Notes: generated from the letters alone by a model not told the origin. 64,000 bases of DNA from Vallitalea pronyensis (GCF_018141445.1 NZ_CP058649.1:1197001-1261000); one strand, 5' to 3'; numbered from the stretch's first letter, positions 1 through 8,757 are shown. Translations and numbers: made by a program.

Positions 1-1
1 A

Positions 2-562
2 GCCGTTTTTAGTGATACAGACTTAGTGAATTATGGCTTATTGGATTTTATCGACAAGCGTGTCAGTAACGTACGGCAACAATTGGATGGAACCATACCA
101 AGTACCAATAATGGTCAGGGCAATGCAGGAGGAAAGAACAACAGAGGTGGCAAAGCAGGTGGGCCGCCAATGGGTCAAGATGGTCAGGGTAAACCACTTA
201 TGGGACAGAGGCAAGATGGCGAAAATCCTCAAGCAGATGCAGATGGTAATCCCATGAAGAACCGTGGGAATAAAGCCATGAAACCTAATATGCAAGATGG
301 AAGTATACCAGAAGATATGAAAACAGATAGAATGCAACAGGGTATGAACCCAGACAAAATGCAAGAGGGTATGGACCCTAATAGAATGCCAGAAGGTAGA
401 AGTCCTCAGGATATGAAAAATAAGTTTCCAGAGGGTATGCCAGGTAACATGCATGAACAAGAAGAAGCAATGGATGAAACTACGTTTTTTGTGAATCTTG
501 GTCTTATATGTGCGGGTATACTAGGTATGTTTATATTCATTAGGATTATAAAAAAGAAATAA
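2..562 (+). CDS. C-terminal part of a CotH-like spore coat kinase family protein (cut by window edge)
   Basis: The reading frame is open from the first bases, so this is the tail of a longer gene. The visible start resembles the end of CotH kinase domains (DFIDKRVSNVRQQLDG, followed by an IPST motif). CotH proteins are atypical protein kinases of spore coats or secreted structures. After that comes a low-complexity stretch of about 110 residues rich in Gly, Met, Gln, Asn and Pro, with several Met-Gln-x-Gly-Met-type units. A single membrane helix and a Lys-rich tail (IIKKK) end the protein, suggesting C-terminal anchoring with the kinase outside the membrane. An internal GTG at 26 is not a likely real start. 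A hairpin terminator follows. The CotH assignment rests on a short stretch and is moderate; the linker and anchor are directly visible. Confidence 0.55.
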   Translation, partial: AVFSDTDLVNYGLLDFIDKRVSNVRQQLDGTIPSTNNGQGNAGGKNNRGGKAGGPPMGQDGQGKPLMGQRQDGENPQADADGNPMKNRGNKAMKPNMQDGSIPEDMKTDRMQQGMNPDKMQEGMDPNRMPEGRSPQDMKNKFPEGMPGNMHEQEEAMDETTFFVNLGLICAGILGMFIFIRIIKKK

Positions 563-621
563 GTCAATCTATAGATCAGGAGAGCACATATAAAAAGTCA
601 TAAAGATATAAGTGTTTCTAT

Positions 622-659
622 AAACATATTGGTAATAAAATTGCCAATATGTTTTTTAT
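622..659 (+). terminator. Rho-independent terminator after the CotH-like gene
   Basis: An inverted repeat (AACATATTGG / CCAATATGTT) with a short A-rich loop is followed by a T-rich run. It separates the CotH-like gene from the lanthipeptide operon. The stretch from 660 to 770 is very A/T-rich and shows nothing else. Confidence 0.75.
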
Positions 660-772
660 TTGTAAATTTTAACAGAAAAACACACAAAAATAATTTGATT
701 TAGATTAGACAAAAATATTAAAATTAATAAAAATAATATCATAAATAAATAGAAAATAAAAATAAAAACTAT

Positions 773-801
773 TTGACTATTAATATTAACCTATGTATAA
801 T
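773..801 (+). promoter_or_regulatory. Promoter of the lanthipeptide operon
   Basis: TTGACT (773-778) and TATAAT (796-801) are separated by exactly 17 bases, a near-consensus housekeeping sigma promoter. It would give a leader of about 95 bases before the precursor start at 904. No operator for a LanR-type regulator is evident, and no lanRK genes lie nearby. Confidence 0.8.
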
Positions 802-903
802 TTAGATGCATGCATATTTAAGGAATTGTTTGAAAAGTAAGTACATATTTTCATCAAATTTTAATCCTTATAAGGAAATTAATCTATGAAAGGAGGATTA
901 ACC

Positions 904-1095
904 ATGGCTAAGAATCCATTTGATTTAGAAGTTCAAGTTAACAAAGTTAATGGAACAGCATCATTTGGTCTTTATACATCTGATTGCTATACATCAAGTT
1001 GTTACACTTCCAGTTGTTATACCTCAACTTGTTATACATCTGATTGCTATACAGGACAAAACATGTGTGGATATACCCATACTTCAAGTTGTTAA
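904..1095 (+). CDS. Class I lanthipeptide precursor peptide with tandem YTSxC core (LanA)
   Basis: This 63-residue peptide sits directly ahead of lanB, lanT and lanC. ATG 904 has AAAGGAGG 8 bases upstream; an ATG at 886 overlaps that site and is rejected. Residues 6-10 (FDLEV) match the FNLD-type recognition box of class I leaders. The core contains five consecutive five-residue units Tyr-Thr-Ser-x-Cys (residues 24-48, x = Asp, Ser, Ser, Thr, Asp), then YTGQNMC and GYTHTSSC. It has seven Cys (28, 33, 38, 43, 48, 55, 63) and about 18 Ser/Thr, so LanB could dehydrate Thr/Ser and LanC could close up to seven (methyl)lanthionine rings. The leader has no GlyGly site and the cleavage point is not obvious. 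It matches no lantibiotic I can recall. Function (antimicrobial, signal or other) is not shown. Confidence 0.9.
   Translation: MAKNPFDLEVQVNKVNGTASFGLYTSDCYTSSCYTSSCYTSTCYTSDCYTGQNMCGYTHTSSC
973..1047 (+). repeat. Five tandem 15-base units inside the lanthipeptide core
   Basis: Five in-frame 15-base units encode YTSxC. Units 1 and 5 are identical in DNA (TATACATCTGATTGC); units 2-4 differ mostly at third positions and in residue x. This looks like growth by unit duplication followed by drift, with the Tyr, Thr, Ser and Cys positions kept. Confidence 0.9.
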
Positions 1096-1104
1096 TCCAT
1101 TTAA

Positions 1105-1143
1105 AAACATCAAAAAACATCTTAATGGTGTTTTTTGATGTTT
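1105..1143 (+). terminator. Hairpin between precursor and lanB (attenuator)
   Basis: A 17-base stem, AAACATCAAAAAACATC against GGTGTTTTTTGATGTTT, with a TTAA loop lies ten bases after the precursor stop. Class I lanthipeptide operons often carry a partial terminator here so that precursor transcript exceeds enzyme transcript. Since no second promoter is obvious before lanB, partial read-through is the likely arrangement. Confidence 0.7.
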
Positions 1144-1203
1144 CACATATACCAGCAAAATAAAAACACATACATTATTTTCATAAGTTGAAAGGAGTAT
1201 ACC

Positions 1204-4200
1204 ATGGCTACAGAAAGTATATTTAGGGTTCTTGATTTTTTTATACTGCGAACCCCCATTCTACCCATCGATGTTTTTGAACAAGAACTCACCGCTTTCA
1301 AAGGGTCAATTTTGGAAGTATTACAGAAACAGATGCAAAACCCCGTGATTCGGGAAGCGATAGCCGTTTCAAGTATATCCCTTCTTGATGCCTTAACACA
1401 CCTTTCAGTTGATAGTCCCAAAAGAAAGCGGGAACAAGTGACAAAAGCATTTTTACGCTATCTCATTAGAATGTCTACAAGGCCAACACCTTTTGGTTTA
1501 TTTTCTGGCGTGACGTATGGTGAATATGGTGATGCATATAGAGTCACCTTGAAATCTTCAGCATACCATAAGAAACGGACCCGTCCAGATATGGATTGGA
1601 TCTTTAAAATTATCGCACAATTGGAGGGTGATCCTAAGATCATTTCACAGTTATCGGTCTTGGGGAATACCATGGCTTATGAAGTGGGAAATAGGACATA
1701 CATTCCATATCTCACACATTTAGGTCATGTACGAGAAAGTGGCGCACATTTTGAAATGGAATCCACATCTGTGCGCACAACCTCTGCAGTAAAGGAAGCT
1801 CTTAATCTTGCCAAGACGCCTCAGACCTTTCATGCATTGGTGTCCAGGTTATATGATGATTACCCCGATACGTCACATGAGCAAATAAACCAATTTGTCT
1901 ATCAGCTCTTTCAACAAGAGCTTATTATGTCCAACTTAAGACCACCCCTATTAGATAGTAACCCATTACAATACTTACTAGAACGTATGGCATCTTTACA
2001 AGGGGTAGAAGAACTAAAGTCTCAGCTAGAAGAAATTTCTCAGATGATAAAGAGGTATGATGAGATGGAGCTGGGAGAAGGCGAAGGATTATATCGCCAG
2101 CTTATACATAAGATGCAGCAAGTGGCTGATTGTAAGAATTATGTACAAGTTGATCTGAGAGTCCAAACAGATGATGTGATGTTACCGACTTCCGTTAAGA
2201 AAGAAGTGGAGAAGGTGGCAGGAGTATTGTGGAGAATGAGTCCACACCAATTGGGATTATCCCATATGCAAGGATATCGTCATGATTTTATTAACACATA
2301 TGGTATGGCAAGAGAAGTGCCACTATTGACGTTATTGAATGAAGACATTGGATTAGGGGCACCCGCTACTTATGAATATCCTCCTTCCAAGCGGGAAATG
2401 ACACAAGATAATAGAGCTTTTCAACAACGTAAGCATTATTTGTTATCACAATGGTTAACTCAAGTCCTATTAAGAGGAGAACAGGAACTTGTTCTTGATG
2501 AGGATAAAATAGCAGCAATAGAAGAAACAGTTGATGACCGTCATGCACCTCGTTCTTTTGAATTATTTTTTTCATTGACAGCGGATTCAAAAGAAGCTGT
2601 AGAGGCAGGTGACTATCAGTTGTTAACGGGTGCAACAGCTCTTTCTTATGGTGCGGGCAGGTCCATTGGACGGTTTACAGATATGATGGATAGTGAGTTT
2701 ACTGCTCATCTTAAAGAGATTGATACATTAGAACAAAAATTGTGTGATGATGTCATATTGGCTGAGATTGTTTATTTACCCATTGAAGGTAGAGCTGCCA
2801 ATGTGGTATTAACCTACGATAATCGTCATTATCAGATTGTCATGGGTACAACATCTTCCAAGGCATCTGAACAGACCATCTCTTTGGATGACTTGGTTGT
2901 GGGTGTTGATGAACAGGGATTTTACCTGCGCTCATTGAAACATAATAAAGAAGTAATCGCTGTTTCAAATCATATGTTTAATGCCTCTCGTTCACCAAAC
3001 TGCTATCGATTTATACGAGAATTATCCCAAGAGCGCCAAAGAAACATTGAACAGTTTCATTGGGGGGAGCTAAACACCCTGCCTTTTCTTCCACGTATTC
3101 GGTATGGTCGTTGTGTTTTATCAGCAGCAAGATGGATGCTTAATGAAGAAACGTTGGAATACAAAGTCAATATGAGTCAAGAAGAATGGACAAATAAATT
3201 TCAGACCTATAGAAGGGAATGGAAGCTTCCCCGCTATGTCTACTTAACACAGACAGATAATCGATTATTGCTAGACTTAGATGAGGATGAACACGTGGAC
3301 GAAATACGACGTGAGTTTTGTAAACTTGGGTTTGGACAAGGTATTGTATTAACCGAGATAGGGCATGCATTAGATGCATTACCAGAAACAGGTGATGGCA
3401 GACACTATATGGAGTTTGTGTTTCCTGTGATCAATAACATGGCCCATGGTCGAAAACCCATACCTAAAAAGCATGCCCAGGCAGTAAGCCATCCACAACG
3501 TTATAAACTACCAGGAAGTGAATGGTTATATGTGAAATGGTATGGTACTGGTAAGCGTTTTGAGGAGTTTTTGGGTGGACAGCTAAGAGAATTCTGCCTT
3601 ATGGCACAACAACGTCAATGGGTAAAATCAAGTTTCTTTATACGATATGCAGATCCTGAACAGCATATAAGATTACGTTTTTTAGGTGAACCTCAACAGC
3701 TAATGGGTACGTTCATGCCCCAATTGCATCAGTTTGCCAGCAAATGTTTACAAGAGGGTATGCTCTCTCAGATAATGATCGACACCTATGACCCTGAAAT
3801 TGAACGCTATGGAGGTCCTGAATGCATGGGCATGGCACATCAGTGGTTTTGCATGGATAGCAGCATAATTATGGAGTGGCTTCGATTAAAAGAACAAGGT
3901 CTTTTGCCTATCCATAAAGATATGTTAGTCGTCATTAGTGTCATTGATATCATGGAACAATTTGGTATAAGCTTTGATGAACAGCTAGCTTTTCTGGATG
4001 AAATGGTTAACTATAAAGCCTATCTTGATGTGTTTCGATCACAGCGTTCACTCTATATGAAGCTGGCGGATGCTCGAAACGCATTTGAGGGGCTGAAAAG
4101 TCATAAAGCAGGAGAAGTGCTTATACCAGCATTTCAGGCAAGGCGCACCCTATTACATGACTATGGTGTGCAATTAGCCCAGAAAGAAAACAGCCAAACG

Positions 4201-4347
4201 TATTATGTGAAGCGCCTTAATGCCATGCATAGTCTTATACACCTGCATATTAACCGCTTATATGGCATTGATAGAGAGGATGAAATAAGAGTGCTTACCT
4301 TAGCCCGTCATACATTACACAATTTAGTTTACTTACGTGGGAGGTGA
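1204..4347 (+). CDS. Lantibiotic dehydratase LanB (full length, with elimination domain)
   Basis: This 1047-residue protein has the usual length of full class I dehydratases such as NisB. LanB uses glutamyl-tRNA to glutamylate Ser/Thr in the precursor core, then eliminates glutamate to form dehydroalanine and dehydrobutyrine. The N-terminus (FILRTPILPI, residues 13-22) and RMSTRPTPFGLFSG (89-102) are hallmark Lant_dehydr_N motifs. The C-terminal part from about residue 770 (SEWLYVKWYG onward, including FIRYADPEQHIRLRF) is the SpaB_C elimination domain. Both activities are therefore in one chain, not split as in thiopeptide or pearlin systems. ATG 1204 follows AAAGGAG. Its stop lies 5 bases before the transporter start, so the two are translationally linked. 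It acts in the cytoplasm, probably in a membrane-associated complex with LanT and LanC. Confidence 0.95.
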   Translation: MATESIFRVLDFFILRTPILPIDVFEQELTAFKGSILEVLQKQMQNPVIREAIAVSSISLLDALTHLSVDSPKRKREQVTKAFLRYLIRMSTRPTPFGLFSGVTYGEYGDAYRVTLKSSAYHKKRTRPDMDWIFKIIAQLEGDPKIISQLSVLGNTMAYEVGNRTYIPYLTHLGHVRESGAHFEMESTSVRTTSAVKEALNLAKTPQTFHALVSRLYDDYPDTSHEQINQFVYQLFQQELIMSNLRPPLLDSNPLQYLLERMASLQGVEELKSQLEEISQMIKRYDEMELGEGEGLYRQLIHKMQQVADCKNYVQVDLRVQTDDVMLPTSVKKEVEKVAGVLWRMSPHQLGLSHMQGYRHDFINTYGMAREVPLLTLLNEDIGLGAPATYEYPPSKREMTQDNRAFQQRKHYLLSQWLTQVLLRGEQELVLDEDKIAAIEETVDDRHAPRSFELFFSLTADSKEAVEAGDYQLLTGATALSYGAGRSIGRFTDMMDSEFTAHLKEIDTLEQKLCDDVILAEIVYLPIEGRAANVVLTYDNRHYQIVMGTTSSKASEQTISLDDLVVGVDEQGFYLRSLKHNKEVIAVSNHMFNASRSPNCYRFIRELSQERQRNIEQFHWGELNTLPFLPRIRYGRCVLSAARWMLNEETLEYKVNMSQEEWTNKFQTYRREWKLPRYVYLTQTDNRLLLDLDEDEHVDEIRREFCKLGFGQGIVLTEIGHALDALPETGDGRHYMEFVFPVINNMAHGRKPIPKKHAQAVSHPQRYKLPGSEWLYVKWYGTGKRFEEFLGGQLREFCLMAQQRQWVKSSFFIRYADPEQHIRLRFLGEPQQLMGTFMPQLHQFASKCLQEGMLSQIMIDTYDPEIERYGGPECMGMAHQWFCMDSSIIMEWLRLKEQGLLPIHKDMLVVISVIDIMEQFGISFDEQLAFLDEMVNYKAYLDVFRSQRSLYMKLADARNAFEGLKSHKAGEVLIPAFQARRTLLHDYGVQLAQKENSQTYYVKRLNAMHSLIHLHINRLYGIDREDEIRVLTLARHTLHNLVYLRGR

Positions 4348-4352
4348 AAATA

Positions 4353-6206
4353 ATGGCTATTCGTAAAGAAGAAGAATCAAGCATCATGTCTGTTGCCAAT
4401 ATCATCAAATCATTTCGTTATTGGCCCCGTATTATGCGGTTGCTTTGGGCAACAAATGCAAAGGGTTTAGTGGCCATCATGGTATTGAACCTGTTTCACG
4501 GTGTTTCACCAATCATTGTCTTGATTCTAACAAAGAACTTGATTAATGCCATTACATATTCATGGAATACAGGTTTTAATGTCGTTCTATGGGCATTTGG
4601 AGGGTTGGTTGGATTTACCCTTTTAAGTCAATTATTGAGTTTAGCTCAGAGTTACCTAGAGAGCTTATTCAAAGTATTGTTGATGAATAGAATTAATCGA
4701 TTGATCATGGAAAAATCCATATCTCTATCATTGAAGGATTTTGAGAATGCAGGTGTACAAGATGCCCTTAAGCTTGCACAGAATGAGGCAGGTCATCGGC
4801 CCTATCAAATCATGCAACAGATGTTAGCGCTCATTAGTGGTGTCGTTACACTATTTTCAGCAGCTGGTATCCTGATTGTTTTTAGATGGTGGATGGCATT
4901 TATATTGCTTATTATTCCTTTTACATCTTTTTATTCTTTTCTAAGGATTGGTCAACAAGAATTTTTACTTCAATTCAAACGCATTCCTAAGATGAGAAAG
5001 GCATGGTATTACTCTTTTTTGATGACAAATGATAAAAACTTTAAAGAAGTGAAGCTGTATCAATTGGGGAAATATTTGCTTGGATGCTACAACAAACTCT
5101 TTAGAGGCTTTTATTGTGAAGATAAACACATTGCTAAAAAAAGGTTAAACGTGGGTATTCTCTTTCAATTCATTAATCTTATGGTGAATGGTTTAATGAT
5201 GTTCGTTGTGCTAAGGGCTGCTTTTTTTCAAGAGATAGAAATAGGTACGGTGGTAGCATTAACACAAACCATAACCATGACACAAAGTAATTCACAATCA
5301 CTTATTTCTGGCATACTTTCATTATGTCAGCATAACCTGTATCTAAAACAGCTTTTTGTCTTTCTAGATTTAAAGGTGAAGAAAGTGGTGAAAGAAAAGT
5401 GCGTGGATGTTCCAGCTATTGAGACCATTGAATTTAAAAATGTATCCTTTCAATATCCTGATAATCCCAACTATGCCCTTCGTCATGTCAGCTTCAAGAT
5501 AAAGCCAGGCGAAACCATTGCCATCGTTGGGCGAAATGGTTCAGGCAAGACCACCCTCATCAAGCTTTTAACCCAGCTATATGATGAATTTGAAGGGGAT
5601 ATTTTGATTAACGGTATGTCCATACGTTCTTTTGATCAAGACGCACTTCGTCAGCGTATGACAGTTGTGTTCCAAGACTTTGTTCAATATGAATTAAACA
5701 TGCGGCACAATATTGGTTTTGGGCATGTTAACCGTCTTGACTCGGATGATGTAATAATGGAAGCTGCAAAGAGAGCAGGGATCGATTCTTTGGTAGAAGA
5801 TTTACCACAAGAACTGGATACACAGATTGGGAGATTATTTGAACAAGGTTCTCAGCTCTCAGGTGGACAATGGCAACGGGTCGCTATTGCACGTGCTTTT
5901 ATGCGTCAAGCCGATGTGTATATTCTGGATGAACCCAGTTCCATGTTAGACCCAGAATCTGAGCGAGATGTATTTGAAAAGTTCAGAGAGTTAATCCATC
6001 AACATATAGGCATCTTTATTTCCCATCGTTACACGTCTATTAAGTATGCAGATCATATTGTCATGATGGATCAAGGTAAAGTCATTGAATTGGGAAGTCA
6101 TCAAGAGCTGATAGCAAAAGACGGTGTGTATGCGTATCTCTATAACATGCAGCTTGCCGCATACAGCGAGGGTGAAAAGGAGGAAGTGCAGTATGATGTG
6201 GGCTAG
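4353..6206 (+). CDS. Lanthipeptide ABC exporter LanT
   Basis: A 617-residue half-transporter with an N-terminal six-helix membrane domain (roughly residues 30-330) and a C-terminal ATPase. Walker A is GRNGSGKTT (about 392-400), the signature is LSGGQWQRVAIARAF (about 500) and Walker B is VYILDEPSSMLDPESE (about 521). There is no N-terminal C39 peptidase domain, as in NisT-type exporters of class I systems, so leader removal must be done by another protease. The start at ATG 4353 is preceded by GGGAGGTG 8 bases away; an upstream in-frame GTG (4344) overlaps that site. It should export the modified precursor using ATP. It could also provide some self-protection, but no separate LanFEG or LanI is seen here. 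Confidence 0.93.
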   Translation: MAIRKEEESSIMSVANIIKSFRYWPRIMRLLWATNAKGLVAIMVLNLFHGVSPIIVLILTKNLINAITYSWNTGFNVVLWAFGGLVGFTLLSQLLSLAQSYLESLFKVLLMNRINRLIMEKSISLSLKDFENAGVQDALKLAQNEAGHRPYQIMQQMLALISGVVTLFSAAGILIVFRWWMAFILLIIPFTSFYSFLRIGQQEFLLQFKRIPKMRKAWYYSFLMTNDKNFKEVKLYQLGKYLLGCYNKLFRGFYCEDKHIAKKRLNVGILFQFINLMVNGLMMFVVLRAAFFQEIEIGTVVALTQTITMTQSNSQSLISGILSLCQHNLYLKQLFVFLDLKVKKVVKEKCVDVPAIETIEFKNVSFQYPDNPNYALRHVSFKIKPGETIAIVGRNGSGKTTLIKLLTQLYDEFEGDILINGMSIRSFDQDALRQRMTVVFQDFVQYELNMRHNIGFGHVNRLDSDDVIMEAAKRAGIDSLVEDLPQELDTQIGRLFEQGSQLSGGQWQRVAIARAFMRQADVYILDEPSSMLDPESERDVFEKFRELIHQHIGIFISHRYTSIKYADHIVMMDQGKVIELGSHQELIAKDGVYAYLYNMQLAAYSEGEKEEVQYDVG

Positions 6207-7530
6207 TGTAACAGATAAAGTAATCGGTGATAAGATACAGGGTATCGTCAATGAAGGTGCAAAGAGATTAGTCAACCTTGAACAGATTGAGAAAGATATG
6301 CTTACCCTCATACAGGAACGTCAAGCATCAGGAGCTAGCTTTGTGCCTTGGTCTTCTATCGATTTAGGTAGGGGCTATTGTGGGTTTTGCGTGTTATTCG
6401 GAATTTTAGACAAGGCTAATCCAGATGATGGTTGGGACCTTATTGGCCATACGTATATGCAGGAAATACAAAAAATAATCATGAAAGATGGTATATCTGA
6501 ATTTGGACTTTGGTCGGGATTAGCTGGCATCGTTGTTGCAGCAAGGTCCTTATCTCGAAATGGTCAACGCTACAAGCATTTTATGCATGAATTAAATACG
6601 TGTTTCATCAATTCCTTTCCAAATATGATGGCATATATGGAATCCAAGCTAGAGGAAGGACCTTCGTTGCATGAATTTGATGTTATTCAAGGTATGAGCG
6701 GTATTGGTCGTTATGTGCTCTGTTTTATAGAACAACAACCCATGAGACAAGCATTGGAACAGATTCTTTCCTATATGGTGAAATTATGTGAAGACCGTTC
6801 TTATAAAGGGTTAGATGTGCCTGGATGGCTGGTTTCATACGATAGGTATTATGGACATGATCGTGAAGATTATCCAAATGGCCACTTTAATTGTGGCATG
6901 TCACACGGCATCCCAGGGGTTCTGGCATTGATGGCCATTGCACTTATGAAAGGTGTTGAAGTGGCAGGGCAGCGTGAAGCCATGGATAAAATTGCTACAT
7001 GGCTTATGAAGTGGAAAGAACATGATGTTTATGGACCGCTTTGGCCAGCAAGGGTGTCTTGGGAAGAGAATCAGAAAGGAACACTGACATATGTTGTACC
7101 ACGGGAGGCATGGTGTTATGGAAGCCCCGGTGTTGGGAGAGCACTATGGTTAAGTGGTACGGTTCTTCATAACCATCAGTGGAAGGAGCTAGCACTTGAT
7201 ACCTACAGAGGAACAGCTAGACGACCAGAAGAGAAGTGGCATATTGAATCGGACACATTTTGCCATGGGCGAGCAGGACTGCTCCAAATGGTTCAGCGTA
7301 TGTATGCCGAAAGCGGTGATGAACTTATTGGTCAGTTACGGGATCGATTATTGGTACAAGTATTGGAACGATGGCAGCCAGATGCACCCTATGGGTATCA
7401 AGAAAAAGAGGATGGTGCGATACAAAATATTGCTGGCCTATTAGATGGTGCAGCAGGAGTATTCACCGTATTAGCAGGGATAATGCAAGAAGAGGACCCT
7501 GAATGGGATATGATCTTTTTGATTTCATAA
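6193..7530 (+). CDS. Lanthionine cyclase LanC
   Basis: A 445-residue zinc enzyme that adds Cys thiols to dehydrated residues to form (methyl)lanthionine rings. The LanC alpha-toroid motifs are all present: NCGMSHGIPG (catalytic-type His 238), AWCYGSPG (Cys 308) and FCHGRAGL (Cys 357, His 358); the two Cys and His 358 are the expected zinc ligands. The start at ATG 6193 has AAGGAGG about 9 bases upstream and overlaps the end of lanT by 14 bases. A longer frame opening at GTG 6124 only shadows lanT. It is the last gene of the operon; a small hairpin terminator follows at about 7625. No immunity, protease or regulator gene follows, which is unusual for a complete bacteriocin locus. Confidence 0.95.
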   Translation: MMWASVTDKVIGDKIQGIVNEGAKRLVNLEQIEKDMLTLIQERQASGASFVPWSSIDLGRGYCGFCVLFGILDKANPDDGWDLIGHTYMQEIQKIIMKDGISEFGLWSGLAGIVVAARSLSRNGQRYKHFMHELNTCFINSFPNMMAYMESKLEEGPSLHEFDVIQGMSGIGRYVLCFIEQQPMRQALEQILSYMVKLCEDRSYKGLDVPGWLVSYDRYYGHDREDYPNGHFNCGMSHGIPGVLALMAIALMKGVEVAGQREAMDKIATWLMKWKEHDVYGPLWPARVSWEENQKGTLTYVVPREAWCYGSPGVGRALWLSGTVLHNHQWKELALDTYRGTARRPEEKWHIESDTFCHGRAGLLQMVQRMYAESGDELIGQLRDRLLVQVLERWQPDAPYGYQEKEDGAIQNIAGLLDGAAGVFTVLAGIMQEEDPEWDMIFLIS

Positions 7531-7623
7531 TCAAACCGTCAAATAACTTCTTCAACTGCAATTGGCCTATAGATCATAAGGATTACCATATCGTCTATAG
7601 AGAGATAATAATTTGTTAAATTT

Positions 7624-7646
7624 GAATTGTCTCCGACAATTTTTCT
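7624..7646 (+). terminator. Terminator of the lanthipeptide operon
   Basis: AATTGTC (7625-7631), a TCC loop and GACAATT (7635-7641) are followed by T residues. The short stem suits a rho-independent terminator closing the lanA-B-T-C operon. Confidence 0.6.
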
Positions 7647-7672
7647 GAATTCATAGCATTATGAGAGCATAG

Positions 7673-7709
7673 AGAAGAACCACCTTGTATGATAAAAGGT
7701 GGTTCTTCT
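7673..7709. terminator. Perfect 14-base hairpin between convergent genes
   Basis: AGAAGAACCACCTT (7673-7686) pairs perfectly with AAGGTGGTTCTTCT (7696-7709). The right arm overlaps the stop codon of the minus-strand channel gene. It probably acts as a barrier between the convergent transcripts, although the T tracts are weak. Confidence 0.6.
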
Positions 7710-8736
7710 ACAATTTCGTATCCGATATATAGATCATCACATCATCTTTCTGTATCTTACGGTTTTTATCAGGATTTAAATGTACTTTTTTATCGGCAAG
7801 ACCAAGAATCACAGCGTGGTGATTGACAATGTATTTATTGGATAATTCCGTAAATGTCAGACCTATATCATCTGATTTAACGGTACACTCATAGATTTCG
7901 TTACCATATGTATTGGTTAATAATTCTTTTAAAACAAGGCTGACATTTTTATAGACAGCACTTCTAACCATAACACGACTACTCATTTGATTACTTACAA
8001 TGATGTCGTTTACATTGGCTCGTTCAAAATGAGGAATGTTTTCTTCTGTTAATACTTCGGCTATAATGTGGATGTTTGGGTTTAATTGGTCGATGGCTAA
8101 ACAAATAAGGACCGATCGGGCATCTGCCATACCGTTGTTATCCTTTAATTTATCATCGGCCACAATCATCGCAATATCAGCTTCACCAATATTGGCCCGT
8201 ATCAGCGTGTCGTCAACAGTAGGGTCACCATGGACAAAATAGGTATTTTTAGTTTCAAACGTAAGGCGTTCAATTTCGGAGATAATCACGACTTTTCGAT
8301 CAGGATTATCCACAGTTAACTCGTTTAACATGGTTTCACTTTTTTGATTCCATCCAATAATAACAATATGATTTTTGTATTTTAAATCCACAAGACCCAT
8401 ACCTTCCTTTAATTTATTTTCAACGAAAATGGATGCAACAGCTGCTGTTAGAAAACCAAAGGTACTGATGCCAATTAACATGAGGAGAGTAGCAATAATG
8501 CGCCCACCAACTGTTACAGGGAAGTAGTCCCCATAACCAACAGTCGTGGTTGTTACAAATCCCCACCAAAAGGAGTCGGCTAAAGTAAGGTCAGGATTAA
8601 CGGGACCTTCTACATAATAGTAAACCAATGAACAGACCAATAATGAAATAAGACCAATGCCAAGCAGCTTATATACTTTACTTTTTTCCATGGAAATATG
8701 AAGTACTTTAATTGCGTTTAAGAGTACGGTTACCAT
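7708..8736 (-). CDS. Two-helix potassium channel with cytoplasmic RCK (TrkA-type) domains
   Basis: Two membrane helices flank a pore loop with the potassium filter TVGYGD (about residues 65-70). A cytoplasmic RCK/TrkA_N Rossmann domain (HIVIIGWNQKSE) and a TrkA_C-like tail follow, giving a MthK/Kch-like ligand-gated channel of 342 residues. ATG 8736 is preferred because AAGGGAG lies about 8 bases upstream; ATG 8742 is too close to it. It is the last gene of a minus-strand run with a membrane aminopropyltransferase and DUF350 proteins, suggesting a role in membrane-stress or ion homeostasis with PspA. The RCK ligand cannot be read from sequence. Confidence 0.85.
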   Translation of the reverse strand: MVTVLLNAIKVLHISMEKSKVYKLLGIGLISLLVCSLVYYYVEGPVNPDLTLADSFWWGFVTTTTVGYGDYFPVTVGGRIIATLLMLIGISTFGFLTAAVASIFVENKLKEGMGLVDLKYKNHIVIIGWNQKSETMLNELTVDNPDRKVVIISEIERLTFETKNTYFVHGDPTVDDTLIRANIGEADIAMIVADDKLKDNNGMADARSVLICLAIDQLNPNIHIIAEVLTEENIPHFERANVNDIIVSNQMSSRVMVRSAVYKNVSLVLKELLTNTYGNEIYECTVKSDDIGLTFTELSNKYIVNHHAVILGLADKKVHLNPDKNRKIQKDDVMIYISDTKL

Positions 8737-8757
8737 GTTCATTCTCCCTTATATGGA

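Noticed and set aside
38..460. Minus-strand 140-residue ORF
   Set aside because: It is a shadow of the low-complexity CotH-like tail, rich in Phe/His/Leu from complemented codons, with no ribosome site.
973..1047. CRISPR-like short repeats
   Set aside because: Units are contiguous with no spacers and encode an in-frame peptide ladder; no cas genes are present.
904..1095. Class II bacteriocin or unmodified Cys-rich metal-binding peptide
   Set aside because: The FDLEV leader box and adjacent LanB, LanT and LanC favour a class I lanthipeptide; there is no GlyGly leader.
947..1171. Minus-strand ORF across the lanthipeptide precursor
   Set aside because: It is antisense to a strongly supported gene, has no ribosome site and spans the attenuator hairpin.
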